Program-made: the position numbers and the translations under genes
In this document: piece after piece, positions 23,738 to 32,360 of the stretch
How positions within the stretch are numbered: position 1 is the first letter of the stretch
Layout: every line of letters starts with the position of its first letter
Notes under the pieces: generated by a model
Told to the model about the DNA's origin: nothing
The model's database searches: none
What the model saw: only the letters and a program-made list of their open reading frames with translations
Assembly (NCBI GenBank): GCA_021813445.1
Contig: JAKAKP010000009.1
Span: 1-32,397, forward strand
Source: Deltaproteobacteria bacterium
GTDB lineage: Bacteria; Desulfobacterota; Desulfobaccia; Desulfobaccales; 0-14-0-80-60-11
Direction: 5' to 3'
DNA length: 32,397 bases

Positions 23738-24573
23738 TTAATCCTTTGGCAATAGATTTATTGCTGACTTTAGTTCCAATACCTCAAGTGGTGCTTCTGC
23801 CCAATCATGCAACCAACATACAGTAAGATCGCAACCTTCCGGGTCATGTCCATGCTCTGCGAAGTTACTGCTCTTATACTCAAACTCTATATGAACATGT
23901 TGCCACATTGTTCCTTCCGGATTAAGACATCTTTTCCCCTCGCAGTCGGGGAAATCGGTTCGAATACTCTCAATAAGAAATCCTAACTCCCGGCTGACCA
24001 AACCGAAGAGGTAAACGACACCCTGCTCATTGACGGGGGCATAGCGAAGCCCGCGGAAGTCTATGGGCTCTCCGTAAATAATGCTTCTTTTTTTCTCCGA
24101 GGTTGGAAAGGGTTTAAATATTTTGGGAATTATTACCGGAATTTTCTTTTGTGTGTTTTTTTTGTTTGACAGGGTGTTCCCTCAAAAATTGTCGGCTCGC
24201 CGTATTTTTGAACGTATGCGTTAACGGCAGCGCGAAAAGTGCCCCATCTTTTTCTATAAGGATCTTCAGAAAAATGTCCTTCGGCATTCATTAATTTGAA
24301 TGTTGGCCTCCGGCCAAATTTTTTCCAAAGTTCCCCAATAGCTTTCATTAATTCTTCATCTGGTATCCGCTTAGAGCCTGAAACATTAAGGCTTACAGGA
24401 TTTGGTTTAAAACCAGCAGCTTCGACCGCTCGGTTAAAAGTTCCAAAATGGTTTAATAGAGTAGAGATAGATATTGAGCTTGTTCGTTTAAACTTCTCGT
24501 ATGTCAATGGTTCAGGGGAAATCGCATTTGCAACCCTTCTTATTTCTTGTAATATCTGTTCCTTTTTGTCCAT
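23738..24573 (-). pseudogene. HNH/homing-endonuclease-associated repeat gene interrupted by a -1 frame change at an A8 run
   Basis: The upstream part from ATG 24573 encodes two HNH-associated repeats (LTYEKFKRTSS...STLLNHFGTFNRAVEAAGFKP and ...GRRPTFK... YRKRWGTFRAAVNAY). Its zero-frame stop is at 24133-24135. Frame -1 then continues without a stop: KNTQKKIPVIIPKIF, then YGEPIDFRGLRYAPVNEQG, VVYLFGLVSRELGFLIESI, and FPDCEGKRC...HVHIEFEYKSSNF...LTVCWLHDWAEAPL up to 23740. Joined, this makes one protein of about 278 residues whose two halves fit one domain architecture. The only plausible join is the A8 tract on the coding strand (complement of 24156-24163). A 1-base loss, a switching tract or a programmed shift are all possible. 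AT-rich codon use points to transfer. Confidence 0.75.
24157..24163 (-). other. Candidate -1 slippery heptamer A_AAA_AAA
   Basis: In the zero frame of the HNH-repeat gene the codons are ACA AAA AAA ACA, giving the heptamer A_AAA_AAA used in -1 programmed frameshifting. A slip of one base leads into the frame that encodes the rest of the domain. The run is eight A long, so length change by replication slippage is equally possible. Confidence 0.45.
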
Positions 24574-24686
24574 GGCAATATTATTACTGCCAACTTCCCG
24601 AAATTTCAAGAGGAATCGCCGAGGCAGGTAATTATGAAAGCCCCAGGGATTGTCAGTTACCCCATTCTTGGATAAACTTTTAAATT

Positions 24687-25415
24687 ATGTTGATTTTTCC
24701 TGCAATTGACCTGAAGGGCGGCAAGTGCGTGCGTCTGCTCCAGGGGCGCAAGGAAGACGAAACCGTCTTCAGTAACGACCCGGTGGCCATGGGCCGTAAA
24801 TGGCAGGACCTGGGCGCCCAGTGGCTCCACGTGGTGGACCTGGACGGCGCGTTTAGCTCCCGCCCCCAAAACCTGGAAGTGATCCGGGGCCTGCGCCGGG
24901 CCCTGACCATCCCCATCCAATTGGGCGGGGGCCTGCGCACCCTGGAGACCCTGGCTCTCTACATCGATCTGGGCATCGACCGCCTGATCCTGGGCACCGC
25001 GGTGCTCAAGGACCCAGACCTGGTGGCCCGGGCCTGCGCCACCTACCCCGGCCGCATCGCCGTGGGCCTGGACGCCCGGGACGGCCTGGTGGCCGTGGAG
25101 GGGTGGACGGAAACCAGCACCCAAAAGGTGCTGGAAGTGGCCCAAAAACTGGTGCCCCTGAAGCCCGCGGCCTTGATCTACACCGACATCTCCCGGGACG
25201 GCGTCAAACGGGGCGTCAATGTGGAGGCCACCAAGACCTTGGCCCAGGCCGTGGACCTGCCGGTGATCGCCTCCGGGGGGGTGAGCACCCTGGCGGACAT
25301 CGAGGCGCTGCTGCCCCTGGAGCCCCTGGGGGTAATGGGGGTGATTATCGGCCGGGCGTTATATGACGGGGTCTTCCAGCTACCGGAAGCCCTGGAGTTG
25401 GCCCAATCCGGCTAA
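24687..25415 (+). CDS. hisA: Phosphoribosylformimino-5-aminoimidazole carboxamide ribotide isomerase
   Basis: Isomerises ProFAR to PRFAR in histidine biosynthesis, a (beta/alpha)8 barrel. 242 residues. Catalytic acids D8 (FPAIDLKGG) and D129 (AVGLDARDG) are present, as are VVDLDGAF, QLGGGLR, the phosphate loop IASGGVST and GVIIGRALYDG. There is no strong ribosome binding site before ATG 24687. No other his gene is in the window, so it is either a scattered locus or the end of a dispersed pathway. Its GC content is high and ordinary, in contrast to the AT-rich nuclease genes upstream. TrpF-type activity is not indicated. Confidence 0.96.
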   Translation: MLIFPAIDLKGGKCVRLLQGRKEDETVFSNDPVAMGRKWQDLGAQWLHVVDLDGAFSSRPQNLEVIRGLRRALTIPIQLGGGLRTLETLALYIDLGIDRLILGTAVLKDPDLVARACATYPGRIAVGLDARDGLVAVEGWTETSTQKVLEVAQKLVPLKPAALIYTDISRDGVKRGVNVEATKTLAQAVDLPVIASGGVSTLADIEALLPLEPLGVMGVIIGRALYDGVFQLPEALELAQSG

Positions 25416-25600
25416 TACCTTGATAATTCAGCAAAAGCAGTATATTTCCTTTTTACCGTCCCCAAAATGTTTAACTCAAAGTAGGGCGGTCTTTTCTCCC
25501 TCCCCCTCAAGAGGGGGGAGGGCCGGGGTGGGGTGGCGTCTTTGGTCCGATTACGGCTATTGGCCAAGCCGCCCCCTCCTCTAAACCTCTCCCCAGGTGA

Positions 25601-25730
25601 TAGGCATTACCCGCAAGTTAGGAAATTGCTGTTAGGGGAGACTTGATGGCGCAGGCTTTCCAGCCTGCGCAGTTTTTCGGCGCAGCCTGGAAAGGCTGCG
25701 CCACCGATATAAAATTTGTGGATATTGGTC
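25601..25730 (+). repeat. Composite repeat, copy 4 (deletion derivative)
   Basis: The left end (cattacccgcaagtta) and right end (aaatttgtgg) recall copies 2 and 3, but the middle part with the GGGGCGCCCC block is missing. The core 25646-25703 is kept, with the hairpins gcgcaggct/agcctgcgc and ggcgcagcc/ggctgcgcc. The rest of the 351-bp gap before the radical SAM gene holds a C/G-rich stretch at about 25497-25535 and no gene. Confidence 0.75.
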
Positions 25731-25766
25731 CGCACTCAAGAGGGATTTTTTTTACCACCTCACTTG

Positions 25767-28283
25767 ATGCCGGATTTTTTCAAAGGTTTAATCTTGACTG
25801 ATTTCTCTTATCTCAGCCGCGTGCAGCGTCCCGGCCGCTATGGAGGCCGGGAAATCAACGCGGTCTATAAAGACTCTCTGGCCGTGACCTTGCGGGTGGC
25901 CCTCCTCTTCCCCGACCTCTACGAAGTGGGTATGTCCCACCTGGGTCTGAGCCTCCTGTACGACATTCTCAACCGCCAGGAGGATATCTGGGCGGAGCGG
26001 GCCTACGCCCCGGCTCCGGACCTGGAGGCGGGTCTGCGCCGCAGCCGTTTGCCCCTGGCCAGCCTGGAATCCGGCACGGCCTTAAACCAATTTGACCTGG
26101 TGGGCGCCAGCCTCCAATATGAGCTGAGCTATACCAACCTCCTGAACATGCTGGACCTGGGGGGCATTCCCCTCCTGGCCGCAGAGCGCGGCCCCCTGGA
26201 GCCGGTGGTCATCGGCGGCGGCCCGGCCGTTTGCAACCCGGAGCCGGTGGCCCCTTTCTTCGACGCCCTGGTCCTGGGGGACGGCGAGGAAGTCATCCTG
26301 GAGCTGGCCGCGGCCGTCAAATCCTGGAAGGCCGCCCGGGGCACCCGCCGGGAGTTGTGGCAGGCCCTGGAAGAAATCGAAGGGGTTTACGTCCCCGCGC
26401 TGTTTGAGCATGTCTTCGATCAGGACGGACGCCTCCAGGAGATCAGGCCCCGGGGCCGCCACTCTCTGGTCCGCAAACGGGTGCTGGCCGACCTGAACCG
26501 CATCAGCATTTCGCCGAAGCCGGTGGTGCCCTATTGCCAGATCGTCCATGACCGCCTGCAACTGGAGATCGCCCGGGGCTGCAGCCGGGGTTGCCGCTAC
26601 TGCCAGGCGGGCATGCTCTACCGGCCCGTCCGGGAGCGGGACCCGGCGCAAGTGGTGGCCTGGGTGGAAGAGGCCCTGGATAGCACGGGCTATGAAGACA
26701 TCTCCCTGCTTTCCCTGAGCGCCGGGGATTACCGGCCCCTTTCCTGGCTGCTGACCCAGCTCATGGACCGTTTGGCCCCCCGGCGGGTGGCCCTGTCCCT
26801 GCCGTCCCTCCGGGCCGATACCTTGACTCCGGAGATGATGCGCCAGATCAACCGGGTGCGGCGCACCGGCCTGACCCTGGCCCCGGAGGCGGGCAGCGAT
26901 AGGTTGCGCCGGGTCATCAATAAGAATTTGTCCGAAGAGACGATCATGCAGGCCGCGGCGCAGGCCTTCCGCTCCGGCTGGCAGCTCTTGAAGCTCTACT
27001 TCATGATCGGCTTGCCCCGGGAAACCCCGGAAGACCTGGAGGCCATCGCCTCCCTTGCCCGGCAGATACTTAGGACTGCACCCCGGGGCCGCCGGGTCCG
27101 TCTCAATCTCACCCTGTCCAGCTTTATTCCCAAGGCCCACACCCCCTTCCAGTGGGAGGGCATGGCGGGCCTGGAGGAGAGCCGCAGCCGCCTCCATGCC
27201 GTCAAAGACCGGCTGCGCCATCCCCAGATGCAGGCCAAATGGAACTCCGCGGCCCAAAGCTGGCTGGAGGGGGTCTTTGCCCGGGGCGACCGCCGCCTGG
27301 CCCCGGCGCTCCTGGCCGCGTACCGCCGGGGCTGCCGCCTGGACGCCTGGAGCGAACACTTGCGCCTGGAACCCTGGCGAGAGGCCTTTAAAGAGGCGGG
27401 CGTCGATCCGGATTACTACCTCCGGGAAAGGGGAGTGAACGAAGTGCTTCCCTGGGACCACCTGGATTCCGGGGTCAGCCGGGAGTTTTTGGCCACCGAA
27501 CGGGACCGGGCCTACCTGGAGTTGGAGACCCCGGACTGCCGCGGGGCCGGCTGCCAGGGGTGCGGCGTCTGCGACCAGGAAGAGGTGGCCCTGCGTCTCC
27601 AGGATACTCCCGCTGATAGCCCTCCTCCCCAGCCCTCCGCCGAGACCCTGGCCTCCCAGCCCACCTGGTACCGCGTCTCTTTCAGCAAAGTGGACGAAGC
27701 CCGCTGGCTCAGCCATCTGGAGCTGGTCTCCGCGTTTTACCGCAGCCTGCGGCGGGGCCGGTTGCCTCTGGCCTTCAGCGAGGGCTTCCATCCCCTGCCC
27801 CGGGTGGCCTTCCATGGCGCCCTGCCCGTGGGCGTGGAGAGCATAGCCGAAACCCTGGACGTGGAACTGGCCCAACCCCTGGGCAGCCGGGAGATAGCGG
27901 ACACTTTAAACCCGGTCCTGCCCCCGGGCATTAAAATTCTGCAGGTTCAGGCTCTGCCCCGGCGGCTGCCGCCGCCCCGGCTGGAGAGTGCGGTCTACCA
28001 GGTGGAAAGCCCGGAGGCCCTGTTCGATCCCCGGGCAGCCGCGGGCTTCCTCAACCAGGAAGAGGTCCTGGTGACCCGGCAGCGGCCCAAAAAGGCGGAG
28101 AAGATCGTCAATCTGCGGACCCTGGTGGCCCGGCTGGAAGTAGCTGATGCCCACAATTTGCAGCTAACCATACGTTTTCAGGAAAAAGACAATTTGAAAG
28201 TAACCGATACCCTGGCTGCGATCTTCCAACTCAGCGAAGAACAAACCAGGGACTTGCGGATTTTGAAATTAAGGAGTAGTTGA
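25767..28283 (+). CDS. TIGR03960-type B12-binding-like radical SAM protein fused to TIGR03936 (DUF2344) domain
   Basis: 838 residues from ATG 25767 (an upstream in-frame start at 25716 extends only into the repeat). N-terminal B12-binding-like fold (RVALLFPDLYEVGMSHLGL, QFDLVGASLQYELSYTN, VIGGGPAVCNPEP) is followed by a radical SAM core with C272-x3-C276-x2-C279 in ARGCSRGCRYCQAG, and LPSLRADTL and TLAPEAGSDRLR. A Cys cluster (C591, C596, C599, C602) follows, then the DUF2344 domain from about 634 (YRVSFSKVDEARWLSHLELV, FSEGFHPLPRVAFHGALPVG). The fused pair lies just before RNase G, as in many bacteria. The family is suspected of RNA-related modification; the substrate is unknown. No Shine-Dalgarno is clear. 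Confidence 0.9.
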   Translation: MPDFFKGLILTDFSYLSRVQRPGRYGGREINAVYKDSLAVTLRVALLFPDLYEVGMSHLGLSLLYDILNRQEDIWAERAYAPAPDLEAGLRRSRLPLASLESGTALNQFDLVGASLQYELSYTNLLNMLDLGGIPLLAAERGPLEPVVIGGGPAVCNPEPVAPFFDALVLGDGEEVILELAAAVKSWKAARGTRRELWQALEEIEGVYVPALFEHVFDQDGRLQEIRPRGRHSLVRKRVLADLNRISISPKPVVPYCQIVHDRLQLEIARGCSRGCRYCQAGMLYRPVRERDPAQVVAWVEEALDSTGYEDISLLSLSAGDYRPLSWLLTQLMDRLAPRRVALSLPSLRADTLTPEMMRQINRVRRTGLTLAPEAGSDRLRRVINKNLSEETIMQAAAQAFRSGWQLLKLYFMIGLPRETPEDLEAIASLARQILRTAPRGRRVRLNLTLSSFIPKAHTPFQWEGMAGLEESRSRLHAVKDRLRHPQMQAKWNSAAQSWLEGVFARGDRRLAPALLAAYRRGCRLDAWSEHLRLEPWREAFKEAGVDPDYYLRERGVNEVLPWDHLDSGVSREFLATERDRAYLELETPDCRGAGCQGCGVCDQEEVALRLQDTPADSPPPQPSAETLASQPTWYRVSFSKVDEARWLSHLELVSAFYRSLRRGRLPLAFSEGFHPLPRVAFHGALPVGVESIAETLDVELAQPLGSREIADTLNPVLPPGIKILQVQALPRRLPPPRLESAVYQVESPEALFDPRAAAGFLNQEEVLVTRQRPKKAEKIVNLRTLVARLEVADAHNLQLTIRFQEKDNLKVTDTLAAIFQLSEEQTRDLRILKLRSS

Positions 28284-28399
28284 AGGGAAGGAAGAGTGTT
28301 TATTATTGAAGGGGAAAAAGAGTAAAAGGCAAATCTTTAACAGATTGTCGAAAGATTGCCAGTGAAATTCGGGCCTCGTAGAAAACCAGAGGTATCTAA

Positions 28400-28487
28400 A
28401 GTCCCCCTTTGAAAAAGGGGGATTTAGGGGGATTTCGGGCGCCTATCAAATCCCCCCTATCCCCCCTTTTTCAAAGGGGGGGATAAA
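28400..28487. repeat. Paired G/C-run repeat blocks upstream of RNase G
   Basis: Arms at about 28401-28435 (gtccccctttgaaaaagg, then gggatttagggggattt) and 28448-28484 (aaatcccccctatccccc, then ctttttcaaaggggggg) face each other across a 12-base spacer (cgggcgcctatc). The 309-bp gap 28284-28592 holds this pair and an AT-rich leader to the next gene. No other feature was found. Confidence 0.8.
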
Positions 28488-28592
28488 GACTACGTTTAAC
28501 TAAGGCCAGAATTTCCATTTTACAACAGGCTGTTTTTCTTTCCCTTTCCCCTGATACAATAATCACCACTATTTCCCATTAATCGATCCCCG

Positions 28593-30128
28593 ATGGCCAA
28601 TCTATTACTTATCAGTGTGGCGGAATGTGACACCCGGATCGCCCTGGTGGAAGAGGGGCGGCTGGCGGAGTTTTTTCTGGAGCGCCATTCCCAGAGCGAT
28701 CCCACCGGCAATATTTATCTGGGCCGGGTGGCCAAAGTCCTGCCCGGCCTGGGCGCAGCCTTTGTCGACGCGGGCTTGAGCCGGCCGGGCTATCTCTTTG
28801 TGGAAGAGGTCTCCGACCGCTTTGATGATTTCTTCAATTTTTGGCTGAAGGATGAGGAGCAGGAATCCGGGCAAATCCCGGATTCTCCGCCCCGGCGGCT
28901 GCCGCCCGCGCCCATCGAAGACCTGTTGCATGAGGGCCAAGAAGTGTTGGTGCAGGTCTTCCGCGGGCCCATGGGGGATAAAGGCGCGCGCCTGACCACG
29001 AATATCAGCCTGCCGGGACATTACCTGGTATTTATGCCCAATATCATGCACCTGGGGGTCTCCCGGCGGATCGCCGATGAAGGGGAGCGCAATCGTCTGA
29101 AAACGGTCTTGGAGGAACTGAAAATTCCGGAAGGCGGGCTCATCGCCCGCACTGCCAGTCAGGGGCAAAGTTCGGAAACCCTGGCCCGGGAGCGGGATTA
29201 TCTGCTGAATCTGTGGCACTCCCTCAAAAAGAAAAAAGAGACCGCGTCGCCGCCAGCCTTGCTGCATCAGGATTACGAGGCAGCCCGGCGGGTGGTCCGG
29301 GAATTGCTCGGCCCGGAGATCGACCGCATTGTCGTGGATGACGCCGCCACTTATGAGCAAATCGGGCAATATCTGGAATCACGGAGCCCTCTTTATCGAA
29401 ATCGGCTGGAATTCTATGACCGGCCCGAGGCCATTTTCAGCCACTTCGGCCTGGAGATCGACTGGAAAAGGCTGCTGTCCCCCCGGGTCTGGCTGAAAAG
29501 CGGCGGTTACCTGATGTTCGACACCACCGAGGCCCTGACCAGCATTGACGTCAATACCGGCAGGTTTGTAGGCCGCCACCAGTTCCAGGAAACCGTCTTA
29601 AAGACCGATCTGGAGGCCGCCAGGGAGATCGCCCGGCAGCTGCGGCTGCGCAATATCGGGGGCCTCATCGTCATTGACTTCATCGACCTGGAAAATGCGG
29701 CCCACCGGGAGCAGGTGCAGCAAACCCTGGTGGAGGCCTGTAAGCCAGACCGGGCCAAGACCACCATCCTGCCCATGTCCAGCCTGGGACTGGTGGAGAT
29801 GACCCGGCAACGGCTGCGGGACAGCCTCGCCCAGACGGCCACCGAAATCTGCGGCTGCTGCGGCGGCCTGGGGAGAACGCTCACCCCCTTGACCGTGGCC
29901 CATGACCTGCTGCGGCAACTGGCGGGAGAAGCCCGGGAATTCCCCGGCGCCCGCCTCCTGGTCAGCGTCCACCCCCAGGTGGCCGCGATCCTGAAGGAAG
30001 AAGGAGAGCACCTGATGAACCGCTTGAGTGCAGCCCACCAGGTCAAAATCGCCATCTCCCAACAACCCCTCTTTCCCCGGGAATATTTTGAAATCCAGAG
30101 GGAATGGGGAGAGGAGAGGGAAACTTAA
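28593..30128 (+). CDS. rng: Ribonuclease G/E family endoribonuclease
   Basis: Single-strand endoribonuclease that matures rRNA and degrades mRNA. 511 residues. S1-like domain with an insertion (GNIYLGRVAKVLPGLGAAFVD ... a variable acidic loop ... HEGQEVLVQV), RNase H-like linker (KGARLTTNISLPG), and a DNase I-like catalytic domain with metal ligands D319 in SIDVNTGRFVG and D362 in VIDFIDLE. A C420-x2-C423 Zn-link (CGCCGGLGRT) completes it. Length is RNase G-like; the long C-terminal scaffold of RNase E is absent. The ATG 28593 follows no obvious Shine-Dalgarno. Preceded by the radical SAM gene and followed by selB on the same strand; gaps of 309 and 84 bp argue for separate promoters or processing. 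Confidence 0.94.
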   Translation: MANLLLISVAECDTRIALVEEGRLAEFFLERHSQSDPTGNIYLGRVAKVLPGLGAAFVDAGLSRPGYLFVEEVSDRFDDFFNFWLKDEEQESGQIPDSPPRRLPPAPIEDLLHEGQEVLVQVFRGPMGDKGARLTTNISLPGHYLVFMPNIMHLGVSRRIADEGERNRLKTVLEELKIPEGGLIARTASQGQSSETLARERDYLLNLWHSLKKKKETASPPALLHQDYEAARRVVRELLGPEIDRIVVDDAATYEQIGQYLESRSPLYRNRLEFYDRPEAIFSHFGLEIDWKRLLSPRVWLKSGGYLMFDTTEALTSIDVNTGRFVGRHQFQETVLKTDLEAAREIARQLRLRNIGGLIVIDFIDLENAAHREQVQQTLVEACKPDRAKTTILPMSSLGLVEMTRQRLRDSLAQTATEICGCCGGLGRTLTPLTVAHDLLRQLAGEAREFPGARLLVSVHPQVAAILKEEGEHLMNRLSAAHQVKIAISQQPLFPREYFEIQREWGEERET

Positions 30129-30137
30129 CACTTCTCG

Positions 30138-30189
30138 GCTCTCTCTGCGTCTCGGCAGTAATATATTTCACCGCCGAGGCGCAGAGGAG
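30138..30189. repeat. Inverted repeat between rng and selB
   Basis: ctctgcgtctcggc near 30141 and gccgaggcgcagag near 30173 are reverse complements except for one G-U-compatible base. The loop is AT-rich. Similar tct-ctgcg repeats are common in intergenic DNA. It may stabilise or terminate the rng message; no T-tract follows. Confidence 0.6.
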
Positions 30190-30212
30190 GCAAAGAAATC
30201 AAGGCCCACACC

Positions 30213-32132
30213 ATGACGCATGCGCCCGTTATCTTAGGTACCGCCGGTCACATCGACCACGGCAAGAGTTCCCTGATCAAGGCCCTCACCGGCATCGATC
30301 CGGACCGCCTGAAGGAAGAGAAGCTCCGGGGCATCACCATCGAGTTGGGGTTCGCCTATCTCAACCTGCCCAGCGGCAGGCGCCTGGGTATCGTGGATGT
30401 GCCGGGGCACGAGCGGTTTGTGCGCCACATGGTGGCCGGAGCCAGCGGCATGGACCTGGTGGCCCTGGTCATTGCCGCGGATGAGGGGGTGATGCCCCAG
30501 ACCCGGGAGCACCTGGAAATCTGCGAACTCCTGCACGTGAAGAAGGGCCTGGTGGTCCTCACCAAGACGGACATGGTGGAGGAGGATTGGCTGGACCTGG
30601 TGGCCGAAGAGACCCGGGAGGCCCTGAAAGGCACTTTCCTGGAGGGCGCGCCCATCTTGCGGTTCTCCGCGGTGACCCAGGCCGGCAAGGAGGAATTGCT
30701 GGCCGCGCTCTCGGACCTGGCCGCCGAAGTCGCTCCCAAGCCGGGCCGGGGCATCTTCCGCCTGCCCATCGACCGGGTCTTCACCATCAAGGGCTTCGGC
30801 ACGGTGGTCACCGGCACCGCGGGCTCCGGTTCCATCAAGGTGGGGGACGCGGTCATGGTCTATCCCCCGGGCTACAAGGCCCGGGTGCGGGGGCTCCAGG
30901 TCCACGGCCAGTCAGTGGAAGAGGCCCTGGCGGGCAACCGGGCCGCGGTCAACCTCCAGGGGCTGGAGCGGGAAGAGGTGGCGCGGGGCATGGTGGTGGC
31001 CCCCCCGGGGGCGCTGATCCCCAGCCGCCGCCTGGACGCCTTCCTGGAGATCCTGGCCAGCGCACCCCGGGCCTTGAAACACCGCCAGGCGGTGCGGCTG
31101 CACGCCGGCACCAGCGAATCCGTGGCCATGCCGCTGTTGCTGGACGCAGACGAACTGGCCCCCGGGGGCGGCGGCTACGTGCAGTTTTTCCTCAGGGAGC
31201 CCCTGGCCTTAAAGCCCGGAGACCGCTTCGTCATCCGCAGTTTTTCCCCGGCCTTCACCTGGGGGGGCGGCCAGTTCCTCCATGTCCAGCCGCCCCGGCA
31301 CAAGCGCAATCAGGCCGCGGTTTTAGACGGCCTGAAGATTCTGCAGCAGGGCTCCCCGGAGGACACCCTGCGCTTCCATCTCCGGGAGGCCGGGGCCGCG
31401 GGCCGCTCCCGGGCGGAACTCCTGGCCCTGCTCCCCTGGGACGGCCAGGAACTGGACGGCCTGATCAACGGCCTCAAGAATAAGGCGGAATGCCTGCCCT
31501 ACGACCCGGAAAACCAGCGCTTTCTCCTGGCCGCCACCGCCAGGGAGCTGGAAGAGGAAATCTGCCGCCAGCTTTCTGACTATCACAAGCAAAACCCGCT
31601 GAAAACCGGCCTGTCCAAGGAAGAGCTGCGCCGCAAGCTACCCCCGCAGATGGAGGTGCGCCTCTTCAATTACCTGCTGAACCGGTTGGTGGCGGCCCAA
31701 CGCATCGCCCTGGAGCAGGACCTGGTGCGCCTGGCCGCGCATAAAGTGCAGATGGCCGGAGTCCAGGAAGAACTGTCCCAGAAGCTGGAAGACCTCTACC
31801 GCCGGGGGCAGCTCTCCCCCCCGACGCTCAAAGAGGTGGAGGCCGCGCTGCACACGCCCGTCAAGCAGATCCAGACCCTGTTGCAGGTCCTCACCCGCCA
31901 GGGCCGCGTGATCAAGGTCAAAGAAGACCTCTATTTCCACCAGGAGGCCATCGCCGGCCTCAAGGCGCAACTGGTGGATTTCCTGAAAAAGAACAAGGAA
32001 ATCACCGTTATCCAGTTCAAGGACCTGACCCAGGTCTCCCGGAAATTCGCCATCCCGCTCCTGGAATATTTCGACACCACCCGGACCACCGTGCGGGTGG
32101 GCGACGCCCGGAGATTACGGGAAGGGGCATAG
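30213..32132 (+). CDS. selB: Selenocysteine-specific translation elongation factor SelB
   Basis: Delivers Sec-tRNA to UGA codons marked by a SECIS element. 639 residues. GTPase domain motifs: G1 [13 protein letters not shown] (about 9-21), [12 protein letters not shown] (switch), [12 protein letters not shown] (G3), TKTDMV (G4, with T in place of the usual N), then EF-Tu-like domains ([13 protein letters not shown]) and several C-terminal winged-helix repeats ([31 protein letters not shown]). Length is close to the 614-residue E. coli protein. selA and the tRNA-Sec gene are not visible here. The start ATG 30213 is preceded by a weak AAGG. The presence of SelB means in-frame UGA in some genes of this genome must be read as Sec. 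Confidence 0.96.
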   Translation: MTHAPVILGTAGHIDHGKSSLIKALTGIDPDRLKEEKLRGITIELGFAYLNLPSGRRLGIVDVPGHERFVRHMVAGASGMDLVALVIAADEGVMPQTREHLEICELLHVKKGLVVLTKTDMVEEDWLDLVAEETREALKGTFLEGAPILRFSAVTQAGKEELLAALSDLAAEVAPKPGRGIFRLPIDRVFTIKGFGTVVTGTAGSGSIKVGDAVMVYPPGYKARVRGLQVHGQSVEEALAGNRAAVNLQGLEREEVARGMVVAPPGALIPSRRLDAFLEILASAPRALKHRQAVRLHAGTSESVAMPLLLDADELAPGGGGYVQFFLREPLALKPGDRFVIRSFSPAFTWGGGQFLHVQPPRHKRNQAAVLDGLKILQQGSPEDTLRFHLREAGAAGRSRAELLALLPWDGQELDGLINGLKNKAECLPYDPENQRFLLAATARELEEEICRQLSDYHKQNPLKTGLSKEELRRKLPPQMEVRLFNYLLNRLVAAQRIALEQDLVRLAAHKVQMAGVQEELSQKLEDLYRRGQLSPPTLKEVEAALHTPVKQIQTLLQVLTRQGRVIKVKEDLYFHQEAIAGLKAQLVDFLKKNKEITVIQFKDLTQVSRKFAIPLLEYFDTTRTTVRVGDARRLREGA

Positions 32133-32141
32133 AAAAAGATG

Positions 32142-32183
32142 GCGGGGGAGGGCCGGGGGTCACAGACCCCTGCCCTCCCCCGC
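32142..32183 (+). other. GC-rich hairpin after selB
   Basis: gcgggggaggg (32142-32152) pairs with ccctcccccgc (32173-32183), with an inner ggggtc/gacccc hairpin. It is a very stable stem about 10 bases after the selB stop, but no T-tract follows. It may block 3' exonucleases or pause polymerase ahead of the terminator. Confidence 0.65.
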
Positions 32184-32214
32184 ACCTCCTCCCAACCCCT
32201 TATATTTTTCCTGT

Positions 32215-32247
32215 ATGGGCACACCCAAATGTGCGCCCATCTTTTTT
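32215..32247 (+). terminator. Intrinsic terminator for selB
   Basis: The stem atgggcacac / gtgcgcccat (9 of 10 pairs) closes a CCAAAT loop and is followed by C then TTTTTT. This fits a Rho-independent terminator downstream of selB. Confidence 0.6.
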
Positions 32248-32248
32248 C

Positions 32249-32278
32249 ACTGCTCACTGCTTATTGCTTACTGCCCAC
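32249..32278. repeat. Degenerate heptamer run
   Basis: Four near-identical seven-base units: actgctc, actgctt, attgctt, actgccc. This type of short tandem run is frequent in intergenic DNA. No function is inferred. Confidence 0.6.
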
Positions 32279-32329
32279 CCCTCTTGGCAGGAGGTTATAC
32301 CAAGTTGCCATCTAATGAGTAATATGGTA

Positions 32330-32360
32330 GACTGCCCAAAAAATTTTCAAGGGGGCAGTC
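32330..32360 (+). promoter_or_regulatory. Hairpin enclosing the ribosome binding site of the right-edge gene
   Basis: gactgccc (32330-32337) pairs with gggcagtc (32353-32360), which ends one base before ATG 32361. The likely Shine-Dalgarno aaggggg (32349-32355) partly lies in this stem, so translation could be held back. Such masking is known for some insertion-sequence transposases; here it is inference. Confidence 0.5.

Noticed and set aside
23738-24001. Separate 87-residue gene
   Set aside because: It is the end of a frame that stays open upstream to the A8 junction and continues the same domain.
25716-25766. Upstream extension of the radical SAM gene
   Set aside because: It begins inside copy 4 of the repeat; ATG 25767 fits the family better, though without a clear ribosome binding site.
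26082-27875. 597-codon open frame on the minus strand inside the radical SAM gene
   Set aside because: GC-rich shadow frame; residue composition (Gly/Pro/His/Gln-rich) lacks any domain, and the plus-strand gene has clear motifs.
28400-28487. CRISPR-like array from the repeated C/G runs
   Set aside because: Only two blocks, inverted rather than direct, with no spacers of constant length.
32142-32183. tRNA-Sec gene or SECIS element after selB
   Set aside because: The stem has no tRNA arms or CCA end, and it lies outside any coding frame with an in-frame UGA.
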